From positions 372,001 to 436,000 of the forward strand of contig NZ_JBHLUN010000001.1 of assembly GCF_042433915.1 (NCBI RefSeq): a DNA stretch of 64,000 nucleotides, read 5' to 3'. A program made the position numbers and the translations under genes. Source of the stretch: Roseomonas elaeocarpi. GTDB lineage: Bacteria > Pseudomonadota > Alphaproteobacteria > Acetobacterales > Acetobacteraceae. Below are positions 36,908 through 44,544 of this stretch, piece after piece. Every line of letters begins with the position of its first letter. Positions within the stretch are counted from its first letter, which is position 1. The notes under the pieces are model-generated. The model did not search any database, was not told where the DNA came from, and worked only from the letters and a program-made list of their open reading frames with translations.

Positions 36908-38185
36908 TCAGCCGGCCCGGAGCCGCGCGACTTCCGCGCGCATCTTCACGGCCGTGTCGCGCATGAAGGCATCCCAGTCCGCGGGCGGGCGGCTCACCGC
37001 CCCGATCAGCTCGCGGTAATAGGCCTCCCGCAGCTGCGCGTACCAGGGGTAGCGGGCGGACAGGAAGTCGTCGGTCTGCAGGCGCAGGTCGGGCGCCAGG
37101 AAGGGACGCATGGAGGGCGTGACACCCGAAGTGTCCAGGTCGTCACGGATCACGCCGCCCATATGCTCCAGCGAGAATTGCTGCGCCTCCCGCGACACGA
37201 TGAAGCGCACGAAGCGCGCCGCGGCCTCCCGGTTCCGGCTGGCAGTCGGGATCGCCATGCCGCGGACGGAGCCGACGACGAAGGCGCCCGGCTGGTTGCC
37301 GAAGGAAGGCCAGGGCAGCACCTGGTAGTCGCCGCGCGGCCCTTCCACGTCCCACTTCGCGACGTTGAGGTTGAGCACGCGGAACATGCCGGCCCGCCCG
37401 CCCTCGATGATCTGGTACATGTCGGTGAAGGAATGGTTCACCGTTTCCGGGGACACGACGCGGTATTCCGTGAACATCCGCAGGTACTCGATCGTGGGGC
37501 GCGCGACCTCCGGCTGGTCCACCACGATCTCCGCGTTCTCGTTCATCAGCGGATGGGGCGCGCCGGAGCCTAAGACGAAGAGGTCCACCCCCGCGCCGAG
37601 CATGGAACTGGCGTTCCCCGCCTGCATCGCGATCCCGAAGGTATCGGCGCGGCCGTTGCCGTCGGGGTCCTCGGCCACGAAGCGGCGGGCGACGCGGATC
37701 GTGTCGGCCCAGCTCGTCGGCACAGGCTCGTGCAGGCGCTCCAGCCAGGAGCGCCGGATGCCCCACCCCGCCACGACCCGCTGGAAGGGCACCATGATGG
37801 CGCGGCCGTCGAGGCGGGAGGCCGCGAGGTCGCCTTCGGTGATGAAGCGCCGGTCGGCTTCCGGGATCGCGGCGATCACCTCGTCCATCACCATCAGCCG
37901 CCGCGTTGCGGTCTGCACGGTGATGATCCGCGTGTTGTCGTTGAACAGGATGTCGGGGCCGGTGTTCGTGTTCAGCGCGGCAATGGATCGGGAGAACCAC
38001 TGCTCCGTCGGGAAAGACAGGGAACGGATCCGCACGCCGGGGTTCTCGCGCTGGAAGACGTCGGCCATCCGCTCGATCATGCGCACGCCGTCGTCGCCCT
38101 TGTCGTGCCAGATCATGAGATCCTGGGCCCGGGCGGCCGTGGTCAGCAGCAGCACCAGCGCAAGAACGCGTGCCAGGAGGCGCAT
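36908..38185 (-). CDS. Sugar ABC transporter substrate-binding protein (CUT1, family 1)
   Basis: A 425-residue periplasmic protein with a Sec signal (MRLLARVLALVLLLTTAARA, cleavage after about residue 20). The mature start QDLMIWHDKGDDGVRMIER and the middle WGIRRSWLERL and PDGNGRADTFGIAMQ are typical of sugar-binding family 1. AAGGGACGG precedes the ATG. It heads the ATPase-less CUT1 operon and is divergent from the helical-toroid protein gene at 38369, which suggests a shared substrate, perhaps an oligosaccharide or modified sugar (inference). Confidence 0.93.
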   Translation of the reverse strand: MRLLARVLALVLLLTTAARAQDLMIWHDKGDDGVRMIERMADVFQRENPGVRIRSLSFPTEQWFSRSIAALNTNTGPDILFNDNTRIITVQTATRRLMVMDEVIAAIPEADRRFITEGDLAASRLDGRAIMVPFQRVVAGWGIRRSWLERLHEPVPTSWADTIRVARRFVAEDPDGNGRADTFGIAMQAGNASSMLGAGVDLFVLGSGAPHPLMNENAEIVVDQPEVARPTIEYLRMFTEYRVVSPETVNHSFTDMYQIIEGGRAGMFRVLNLNVAKWDVEGPRGDYQVLPWPSFGNQPGAFVVGSVRGMAIPTASRNREAAARFVRFIVSREAQQFSLEHMGGVIRDDLDTSGVTPSMRPFLAPDLRLQTDDFLSARYPWYAQLREAYYRELIGAVSRPPADWDAFMRDTAVKMRAEVARLRAG

Positions 38186-38255
38186 ATCCGTCCCTTGTTC
38201 GTTTGTTTTCCAGAACGTCGCGCCGGCCGGATTGCCTCGTCAAGGCATTTAGTTC

Positions 38256-38269
38256 TTATTGCGAAATAA
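38256..38269. promoter_or_regulatory. AT-rich inverted repeat between divergent sugar-importer and toroid-protein genes
   Basis: TTATT and AATAA flank GCGA, 71 bases before the binding-protein start and 100 before the GTG at 38369, in the only AT-rich patch of this gap. It may be an operator or part of a promoter. No regulator gene is adjacent. Confidence 0.35.
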
Positions 38270-38368
38270 CATGGGATTTGCGGTACTTCCGCAGGTCTCG
38301 GGAGGACGCAGGCCGGTCATCGGCAGCCCCGTTCGTTTCCGCGACGTCGCGCGCGATGGGGGATCTTC

Positions 38369-39391
38369 GTGTCCACCGCCTCACAGGACATGACCGGAGT
38401 GAAGATGCTGCGGATCGACGACATCGTGGAGCGTGCGGCGGAAACGGTCGCGCGCTGCAACCTCGGCTCCCCCGGCTCCTACCGGCGCTGGGCCGAAGGG
38501 GGTGAGCCCGGCGTGAATCCCTACGGCTGCGCGGATGCCGCGAACATCCTCTACACCATCGGCCGCTTCCCGGGAGAGCCGGAGGAACGCGCGGGCTGGG
38601 TCGCGGCGCTGCGCGGCCTGCAGGACCCGACGGACGGGCTGTACCGGGAGTCGACGCACCACCCCGTGCACACCACGGCTCATTGCGTTGCCGCGCTGGA
38701 ACTCTTCGACGCGCGCCCCGAACGCCCGCTGTCCGGCCTGCACCGCTACCTCGCGCCGGATGCGCTCCACAGCTACCTGGGCAAGCTGGAATGGCGCAGC
38801 AATCCCTGGCGTGCCTCCCACCAGGGTGCCGGCCTCTACGCCGCCCTCGTCGTCGCGGGCGAGGCATCGCCGGATTGGGAGGAAGCCTATTTCAGCTGGT
38901 TCGCCGGGCAAGCGGATCCGGCCACCGGCCTGTGGCGGCGCGGGCAGGTCGCGCCCGTGCCGCATAACGGCGTCGCCACGCTGATGCCGCACCTCGCAGG
39001 CACCTTCCACTACCTCTTCAACCACGAGTACGCGCGCCGGCCGCTGCCCTTCCCCGCCTCCCTCGTGGACACCTGCCTCGCGGTTCGGGCGGAGGGCGCC
39101 TTTCCCCTCGCGCGTCGCGTCGGCTTCGCCGAGGTCGATTGGGTGTATTGCCTCAACCGCGCCCTGCGGCAGTCGCACCACCGTGCCACGGCGTGCCGCG
39201 CTGCCCTTGAGGCCTTCACGGAGGAGTATGTCGGCTTCCTCCGCACGCCCGAGGCGGATGAGGGGCTGCTGGACCTGCACCAATGTTTCGGCGTGCTCTG
39301 CGCCCTGGCTGAACTGCAGGCGGCGCTGCCGGGGATGGTGCGCACGGCGGTGCCGCTGCGCCTGGTCCTGGATCGCCGGCCCTTTATCTGA
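38369..39391 (+). CDS. Predicted helical (alpha/alpha-toroid) protein of unknown function
   Basis: A 340-residue soluble protein with no signal peptide. Recurring helix pairs are suggested by aromatic- and glycine-rich turns: NPYGCADAANILYTIG, GLQDPTDGLYRESTHHPVHT, ASHQGAGLYAALVVAG, WFAGQADPATGLWRRGQ and LLDLHQCFGVLCALAEL. The QDPTDGLY and ADPATGLWRR turns recall alpha/alpha-toroid enzymes such as prenyltransferase-like or glycoside hydrolase/lyase folds, but I cannot place it in a family. Several conserved-looking histidines (THHPVHTTAH) could be catalytic or metal-binding. The GTG start follows GGGGGATCTTC. It is divergent from a sugar importer and may act on the imported compound. Confidence 0.8.
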   Translation: MSTASQDMTGVKMLRIDDIVERAAETVARCNLGSPGSYRRWAEGGEPGVNPYGCADAANILYTIGRFPGEPEERAGWVAALRGLQDPTDGLYRESTHHPVHTTAHCVAALELFDARPERPLSGLHRYLAPDALHSYLGKLEWRSNPWRASHQGAGLYAALVVAGEASPDWEEAYFSWFAGQADPATGLWRRGQVAPVPHNGVATLMPHLAGTFHYLFNHEYARRPLPFPASLVDTCLAVRAEGAFPLARRVGFAEVDWVYCLNRALRQSHHRATACRAALEAFTEEYVGFLRTPEADEGLLDLHQCFGVLCALAELQAALPGMVRTAVPLRLVLDRRPFI

Positions 39392-39504
39392 CGTCGCGTC
39401 GCCGCCGCTGCCAGAGCCGCAGTTCTTGGTCACCGCGACCGGCGCGATGACGAGGCCGAGGGCTGCAACAGGTCGATGCCAAGCCCTGCGCCCGCACTTC
39501 GGAG

Positions 39505-39543
39505 GGGCAGAGGGTCAGGGCAGAGGGTCGGGGCAGAGGGTCG
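39505..39543. repeat. 13-bp tandem repeat, three copies
   Basis: Three adjacent units of GGGCAGAGGGTC followed by A, G and G respectively (39505-39517, 39518-39530, 39531-39543). They lie at the degraded end of the ABC-ATPase relic, downstream of the toroid-protein gene. Probably replication slippage. Confidence 0.85.
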
Positions 39544-39582
39544 GCGCTGACGGACAAGCGCCTGCCGCTGCGAACCCCAGGC

Positions 39583-39771
39583 TTCCACGGTGAGAGCCGC
39601 GTTGACCAGCCTGCGGGTGTAATCCTCACGCGGCGAGGAGATGGTCAGTTCGGTGTTGCCGCTCTCCACGATGCGGCCCTTCCGCATGACCATGACCTGG
39701 TGGCAGATCGCCCGGACGACCTTCAGGTCGTGGCTGATGAAGAGGTAGGCCGTGCCATGGCGCAGCCATGC
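39583..39771 (-). pseudogene. Relic of a peptide/nickel-type ABC transporter ATPase (C-terminal piece)
   Basis: About 63 residues match the end of the nucleotide-binding domain of YejF/DppF-type ATPases: HGTAYLFISHDLKVVRAICH, then VMVMRKGRIVESG and SSPREDYTRRLVNAAL. The switch histidine (SHD) is present, but Walker A, signature and Walker B are all missing, and upstream sequence turns into unrelated DNA. It is therefore a fragment left by deletion or recombination, in the 570-base gap (39392-39961) before the RTX cellulase. The rest of that gap holds the 13-bp repeats and, at about 39865-39930, an AT-richer stretch with a T-run that is probably the cellulase promoter/leader. Confidence 0.8.
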
Positions 39772-39961
39772 TTGGGCGCAGCTATCGCGGGTAAGGACTG
39801 CCTCTGTGCCGGCCGACGCGACCTGCGCCACATTGGGCGCCGGATCACGTCCGAGCGGTGTTTACCAAACACAACCCTGGGTCGGTTGAGGTTTTTTGGA
39901 GACATCAGATAAATATTGAGACGGCGCCGGAAGCGGTGCCGCCCGAGGGGACGCGTTCGTC

Positions 39962-42868
39962 ATGGCACTGCAGTTCGTCTTTCGCGCGACCAACAGCTGG
40001 ACTGGAGGGTTCCAGGGCCAGATCACCGTGACCAACAACGGCAGCAGCGCGGTGAACAGCTGGGCCTTCAACCTCGCGGCTTCCTGGACCATCAGCTCCG
40101 TCTGGGACGCGGTGGAAACCGTGGCAGCCGACGGCACGGTCACCCTGAGCAACGCCAGCTATGACGGCACCATCTCGCCGGGCGGCAGCGTCACGCTGGG
40201 CTTCACCGCCAACGGCACGCCCGAGGCGCCGGGCTTCACGGCGCTGGACGCGGGTGGCGGTGGCACCGTCACCGGGCCGGACCTGCCGTCGCTGTCCGTC
40301 AGCGATGCCGTGCTGGTGGAAGGCAATTCCGGCACCCAACCCATGACCTTCACCGCGACGCTGTCCCACGCTTCCGACAGCCCCGTCTTCGTCCACTGGG
40401 CCACGGTTGACGGTACCGCCACGGCGGGATCGGACTACACGGCGACGGGAGGCGACATCGTCTTCGCCCCCGGCCAGACCAGCGTGAACTTCCAGGTTCC
40501 CGTGCTCGGCGACACGGCGACGGAGCCTAACGAGAATTTCTCGGTGGTGCTGACGAACCCGAGCGGCGCGACGCTGGCCGATGCCACCGGCACCGGCACG
40601 ATCCGCGGGGACGACGGCGTCACGACGAGTGCCGGCGGCTTCCTGTCCACCCAGGGCAACGAGATCGTGGACGCGGCGGGCAATGCGGTGCGCCTGTCCG
40701 CCGTCAACTGGTTCGGCTTCGAGACCTCGCGCGGCGCGCCGGACGGGCTGAACGTCCGCAACTGGCACGACATGATGGACCAGATGGTGTCGTTGGGTTT
40801 CAACGCCATCCGCCTGCCCTTCTCTTCCGAGCTGCTCGACACCAACCTCCAGCCCACGGGCATCAACTACAGCCTGAACCCCGATCTCGCCGGCCTGTCC
40901 GGCCTCGCGCTGATGGACAAGATCGTCGATTACGCCGAACAGATCGGGCTGAAGATCATCCTCGACCACCACCGCTCCGCGGCGGGCGACGGGCCGAACG
41001 GCAACGGCCTGTGGTACGACAACGGCTATACCGAGGCTGGCTGGATCAACGACTGGAAGATGCTGGCGCAGCACTACGCCGGCAACACCGCGGTGATCGG
41101 CGCGGACCTGCAGAACGAGCCGCATGGCAACGCCACCTGGGGCGACGGCACCGCCACCGACTGGGCCGCGGCGGCCGAGCGCGCCGGCGATGCCATCCAG
41201 TCCGTCAATCCGAACTGGCTGATCATCGTCGAGGGCATCGAGAAGTATAACGGTGACTACTACTGGTGGGGCGGCAACCTCGAGGGCGCGGCCACCCACC
41301 CGGTGGAACTCGATGTCGCCAACAAGCTCGTCTACTCGGCGCACGATTACCCGAACTCGGTCTACGCGCAGCCCTGGTTCAGCGGCTCCAACCTCGAGAC
41401 CAGCCTGCCCTCGGTGTTCAACGAGCACTGGGCCTACCTGTCCTCGGAAGGCATCGCGCCGGTGCTGCTCGGCGAGTTCGGCTCCAAGCTGAGCGATCCC
41501 AAGGATCTCGCCTGGCTCGACGCGCTAACCGCCACGCTGCAGGGCGACTTCAACAACGACGGCACCGTGGATGCCGGCGCGCCGGCCGCCGGCCTGTCCT
41601 GGGCCTGGTGGTCCTGGAATCCCAACTCCGGCGACACCGGCGGCATCCTGCAGGACGACTGGACAACGCCGGTGCAGGCGAAGCTGGACGCGCTGAAGGA
41701 TATCCAGGGCGGGTTGATCGGCAACGACGGCGGTTCCGCCACGCCGGTCACCGGCACGGACACCAACGACACGCTCCATGCCGGGGATGGCGGCAACCAT
41801 CTGGACGGCGCCGGGGGGGACGACCTGCTGATCGGCGGGGCCGGGGCCGACACGCTGCTGGGCGGTGCGGGGTCCGACACGCTGCAGGGCGGCGGCGGCA
41901 ACGACGTGCTCGACGGCGGTGCCGGCAACGACACGATCGACGGCGGCGCGGGCCACGATGTCGTGCCGGCCGGTCTGGAAGGTCGGCGCGCCGTGAGCTT
42001 CGCCGCCGGATCGGGCGGCACGTCGCTGTTCACCCATGCCGACGGTTCGGTGGACACCCTGAGCAACGTCGAGGTCGTCTCCTTCGTGGACGGGCGCGAG
42101 GTCTTCGACCCCTCCGACCCGGCGGCACAGGTCGTGCGCCTGTACCAGGCCGCGCTCGATCGGCAGCCTGAGCAGGGCGGCCTCAACTACTGGATCGATC
42201 AGATCCAGCACGGTACACCGCTCTCGGCGCTCGCCGACTTCTTCGCGACGTCCGGTGAGTTCACCGCCCGCTTCGGCACGGGCCTCAGCAACGCGGGCTT
42301 CGTCACGAAGATCTACGAGAACGTGCTGGGACGTGCGCCGGACGCCGGCGGGCTGAGCTTCTGGACGGGGCAGCTCGACGGTGGCTCCGACCGCGGGCAG
42401 GTGCTGGCCAGCATCTCGGAAAGCGATGAGAACCGGAGTGCCACCGCCTCGGTCGTGTCCGCCGGGATCTGGGACCTTTCGGAGACCGCGGCCCAGGTGG
42501 CGCGCCTTTACGATACCGCTCTCGGGCGCCTGCCGGACGCGGGCGGGCTCAGCTACTGGCGCGGTGCCATCGACTCCGGCACGGCCCAGCTCACCGATCT
42601 GGCCACTGCCTTCGTGAACTCGCAGGAGTTCCAGGCAACCTACGGTTCCCTGTCCAACCGCGCCTTCGTCGAGCAGGTCTACCAGAACACCCTGGACCGT
42701 GCCGGCGATGCGGGTGGCGTGGACTACTGGACCCATCTGCTCGACAGTGGGGCTGCCGGCCGCAGCGCGGTGGTGATCGGCTTCTCCGAAAGTGCCGAGC
42801 ACGAGGCACTGACCGCCCCCAACATCATGAGCGAGAACGCGGCGCAGTTCGGGATCCTGTTCGCCTGA
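39962..42868 (+). CDS. RTX-type secreted GH5 cellulase with CBM2, Calx-beta, RTX and DUF4214 domains
   Basis: A 968-residue extracellular enzyme. Order: CBM2-like cellulose-binding module at residues 1-88 (aromatic surface with W13, W34, W42 and W48), Calx-beta repeat about 108-217, GH5 catalytic domain about 225-585 with acid/base Glu386 in DLQNEPHG and nucleophile Glu505 in LLGEFGSK. Calcium-binding RTX nonapeptides follow at about 599-666 (GGAGADTLL, GGGGNDVLD, GGAGNDTID), then two or more DUF4214 units (about 718-955, marked by ALDRQPEQGGLNYW, VLGRAPDAGGLSFW, ALGRLPDAGGLSYW and TLDRAGDAGGVDYW). No N-terminal signal is present; RTX repeats indicate type I secretion, whose genes are not in the window. 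It should cleave beta-1,4-glucans. Confidence 0.95.
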   Translation: MALQFVFRATNSWTGGFQGQITVTNNGSSAVNSWAFNLAASWTISSVWDAVETVAADGTVTLSNASYDGTISPGGSVTLGFTANGTPEAPGFTALDAGGGGTVTGPDLPSLSVSDAVLVEGNSGTQPMTFTATLSHASDSPVFVHWATVDGTATAGSDYTATGGDIVFAPGQTSVNFQVPVLGDTATEPNENFSVVLTNPSGATLADATGTGTIRGDDGVTTSAGGFLSTQGNEIVDAAGNAVRLSAVNWFGFETSRGAPDGLNVRNWHDMMDQMVSLGFNAIRLPFSSELLDTNLQPTGINYSLNPDLAGLSGLALMDKIVDYAEQIGLKIILDHHRSAAGDGPNGNGLWYDNGYTEAGWINDWKMLAQHYAGNTAVIGADLQNEPHGNATWGDGTATDWAAAAERAGDAIQSVNPNWLIIVEGIEKYNGDYYWWGGNLEGAATHPVELDVANKLVYSAHDYPNSVYAQPWFSGSNLETSLPSVFNEHWAYLSSEGIAPVLLGEFGSKLSDPKDLAWLDALTATLQGDFNNDGTVDAGAPAAGLSWAWWSWNPNSGDTGGILQDDWTTPVQAKLDALKDIQGGLIGNDGGSATPVTGTDTNDTLHAGDGGNHLDGAGGDDLLIGGAGADTLLGGAGSDTLQGGGGNDVLDGGAGNDTIDGGAGHDVVPAGLEGRRAVSFAAGSGGTSLFTHADGSVDTLSNVEVVSFVDGREVFDPSDPAAQVVRLYQAALDRQPEQGGLNYWIDQIQHGTPLSALADFFATSGEFTARFGTGLSNAGFVTKIYENVLGRAPDAGGLSFWTGQLDGGSDRGQVLASISESDENRSATASVVSAGIWDLSETAAQVARLYDTALGRLPDAGGLSYWRGAIDSGTAQLTDLATAFVNSQEFQATYGSLSNRAFVEQVYQNTLDRAGDAGGVDYWTHLLDSGAAGRSAVVIGFSESAEHEALTAPNIMSENAAQFGILFA

Positions 42869-42894
42869 GCGACGCGGAAGGACCTGTCCTCCGG

Positions 42895-42918
42895 CGGCCG
42901 CGAAGCCATCCGCGGCCG
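42895..42918 (+). terminator. Hairpin after the RTX cellulase gene
   Basis: CGGCCGCG and CGCGGCCG form a perfect 8-bp stem around an 8-base loop, 26 bases past the stop. No T-run follows. Confidence 0.5.
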
Positions 42919-43079
42919 TGCTGCGGGTCCGGCCTTCATGATGCGCGGTGCTGCCTCCCGCACCCGAAAGCCCTCGGTGAACCCCCGTGCTACCTCGGCC
43001 GCATCGTCCTGCCTGCTAGTCCGGCCGGGGTGCCGGCCACGTCGCCGCGGCGGGAGGCGGCGCGGCCTGACCGTGAGGT

Positions 43080-44351
43080 CTAGCGGACCTCCGGCACCTT
43101 GACCCAGACCCAGGCGAGGTTGATCGCGAGCAGGAGCGCGGTGATCAGGAACACCCAGTGCAGCCCCAGCGTGGCCGCGATCGCCCCGCCCGAGAGCGGA
43201 CCCAGCGACGAGCCCAGGAACATGGCCGAGGCGGTGACGCCGTAGACCAGGCCGCGATCCCCGGCCGGGGCCAGCCGACCCACCAGCGCGTTGGCCGTGG
43301 GCAGGATGCCGCCCACGAAAAGGCCCAGCGCGAAGCGCGCCGCGACGAAGCTCCAGTAGTCCGGAACAAAGGCTTGCGGCGCGCTGGCCAGCGCCGCGCC
43401 GGTGAGCGAGATCAGCAGCACCCGGCGATAGCCCAGCGTGTCAGACCGGCGCCCGAGAAAGGGCGAGGCGATGAGGTCCGCGAGGCCGGTCACCGAGAAG
43501 GCGAGGCCACCCAGCGTCGCCAGCGCGCCCACGGGGCCCACGAGCTCCTCCACGTAGAGCGTCACCACTGGCTGCACCGCCTGTACGCCGAACTGCGCCA
43601 GCAGCAGCACCACGAAGAGCGGCATCAGCCCGGGCGCGCGCGCCAGCACCGCGAAGCTCTGGAAGATCGTGGCCTTGGCCGCCGTGGGCTTGGGCGCGGT
43701 GAAGCGTTCGCGCACCAGCACGAGCGTGAGCACGCCGCACAGCACGCAGATGGCGGCGGTGAACACGAAGGGCGCGCGATAGGAGCCGGTGGTGTCCGCG
43801 ATAAGGCCGCCCAGCAGCGGCCCGATCAGCGTGCCGACGAGCTGCCCGGTGCTGAGCCAGCCCAGCGAGTAGCCCAGACGCCGCGCCGGCACCTGGCTCG
43901 CCACCAGCGAGATCGCCGCCGCGTTGAAGCCCGCGAAGATCCCCATCAGGCCGCGCAGCCCCAGGAACTGCCACACGTTGGCCGCCAAGCTCATCAACCC
44001 GATAAACAGGGAGATGGCGAAGCAGGAGCGCAGCACCATCAGCTTGCGACCCCGGCGATCCGCCACCCGGCCCCAGAGCGGCGAGGCGAAGGTGGCCACC
44101 AGCGGGGTCACCGCGGCCAGGATGCCGGACCACAGGTTGATCTGCGATGCGCCCTGGACGCCCAGTTCCGGCAGAAACAGCGGCATCACCGGGCTGAGCA
44201 CGGTGAAGCCGATGTTCATGCCGACCTGGATGCCCATCATGATGAACAGGGTGCGCTGCCAGTCGGGGGCGGCGGCCATCTCGGCGACGGAGTCCGGGGC
44301 GGGAGGCTGCGGGGAATCCGTCCGCTCGGCATCGGGAGTCATCGCTGCCAT
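43080..44351 (-). CDS. MFS multidrug-efflux-type transporter
   Basis: A 423-residue carrier with a 30-residue cytoplasmic N-terminus and twelve expected membrane segments. Motif A is SPLWGRVADRRGRKLMVLRS, followed in the second half by the weaker copy ASPFLGRRSDTLGYRR. LGYSLGWLSTGQLVGTLIGP holds the motif C-like glycine/proline pattern of drug/proton antiporters (MdtG/ TetA-like). Three bases of choice exist at the start (ATG at 44351 or 44342). It is a single gene. The substrate is unknown. Confidence 0.9.
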   Translation of the reverse strand: MAAMTPDAERTDSPQPPAPDSVAEMAAAPDWQRTLFIMMGIQVGMNIGFTVLSPVMPLFLPELGVQGASQINLWSGILAAVTPLVATFASPLWGRVADRRGRKLMVLRSCFAISLFIGLMSLAANVWQFLGLRGLMGIFAGFNAAAISLVASQVPARRLGYSLGWLSTGQLVGTLIGPLLGGLIADTTGSYRAPFVFTAAICVLCGVLTLVLVRERFTAPKPTAAKATIFQSFAVLARAPGLMPLFVVLLLAQFGVQAVQPVVTLYVEELVGPVGALATLGGLAFSVTGLADLIASPFLGRRSDTLGYRRVLLISLTGAALASAPQAFVPDYWSFVAARFALGLFVGGILPTANALVGRLAPAGDRGLVYGVTASAMFLGSSLGPLSGGAIAATLGLHWVFLITALLLAINLAWVWVKVPEVR

Positions 44352-44433
44352 TCCGCCCGAGGCTGGGCAAAAGTAAAGCCGCGGACCGGCGCGAAACGTT
44401 CGCGGGAGATAATCGGGCCCGCCACCGGACCGC

Positions 44434-44472
44434 CCCGGTGTTCCTGCCCGGTGTTCCCGCCCGGTGTTCCCG
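44434..44472. repeat. 13-bp tandem repeat, three copies
   Basis: Units CCCGGTGTTCCTG, CCCGGTGTTCCCG and CCCGGTGTTCCCG are adjacent in the gap between the MFS and D-aminopeptidase genes. Same unit length and copy number as the array at 39505, but unrelated sequence. Confidence 0.85.
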
Positions 44473-44544
44473 CCCCGGCGCTGGCGTCATTGCCGGCGCC
44501 GCTGTCGGGTGCGCCGGCACCGTTGGCCCTGCCGCCGCGGCGTT

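Noticed and set aside
41756..41959. Regular short repeats that could look like a CRISPR array
   Set aside because: They are the 9-residue RTX glycine/aspartate repeats inside the cellulase reading frame, not direct repeats with spacers.
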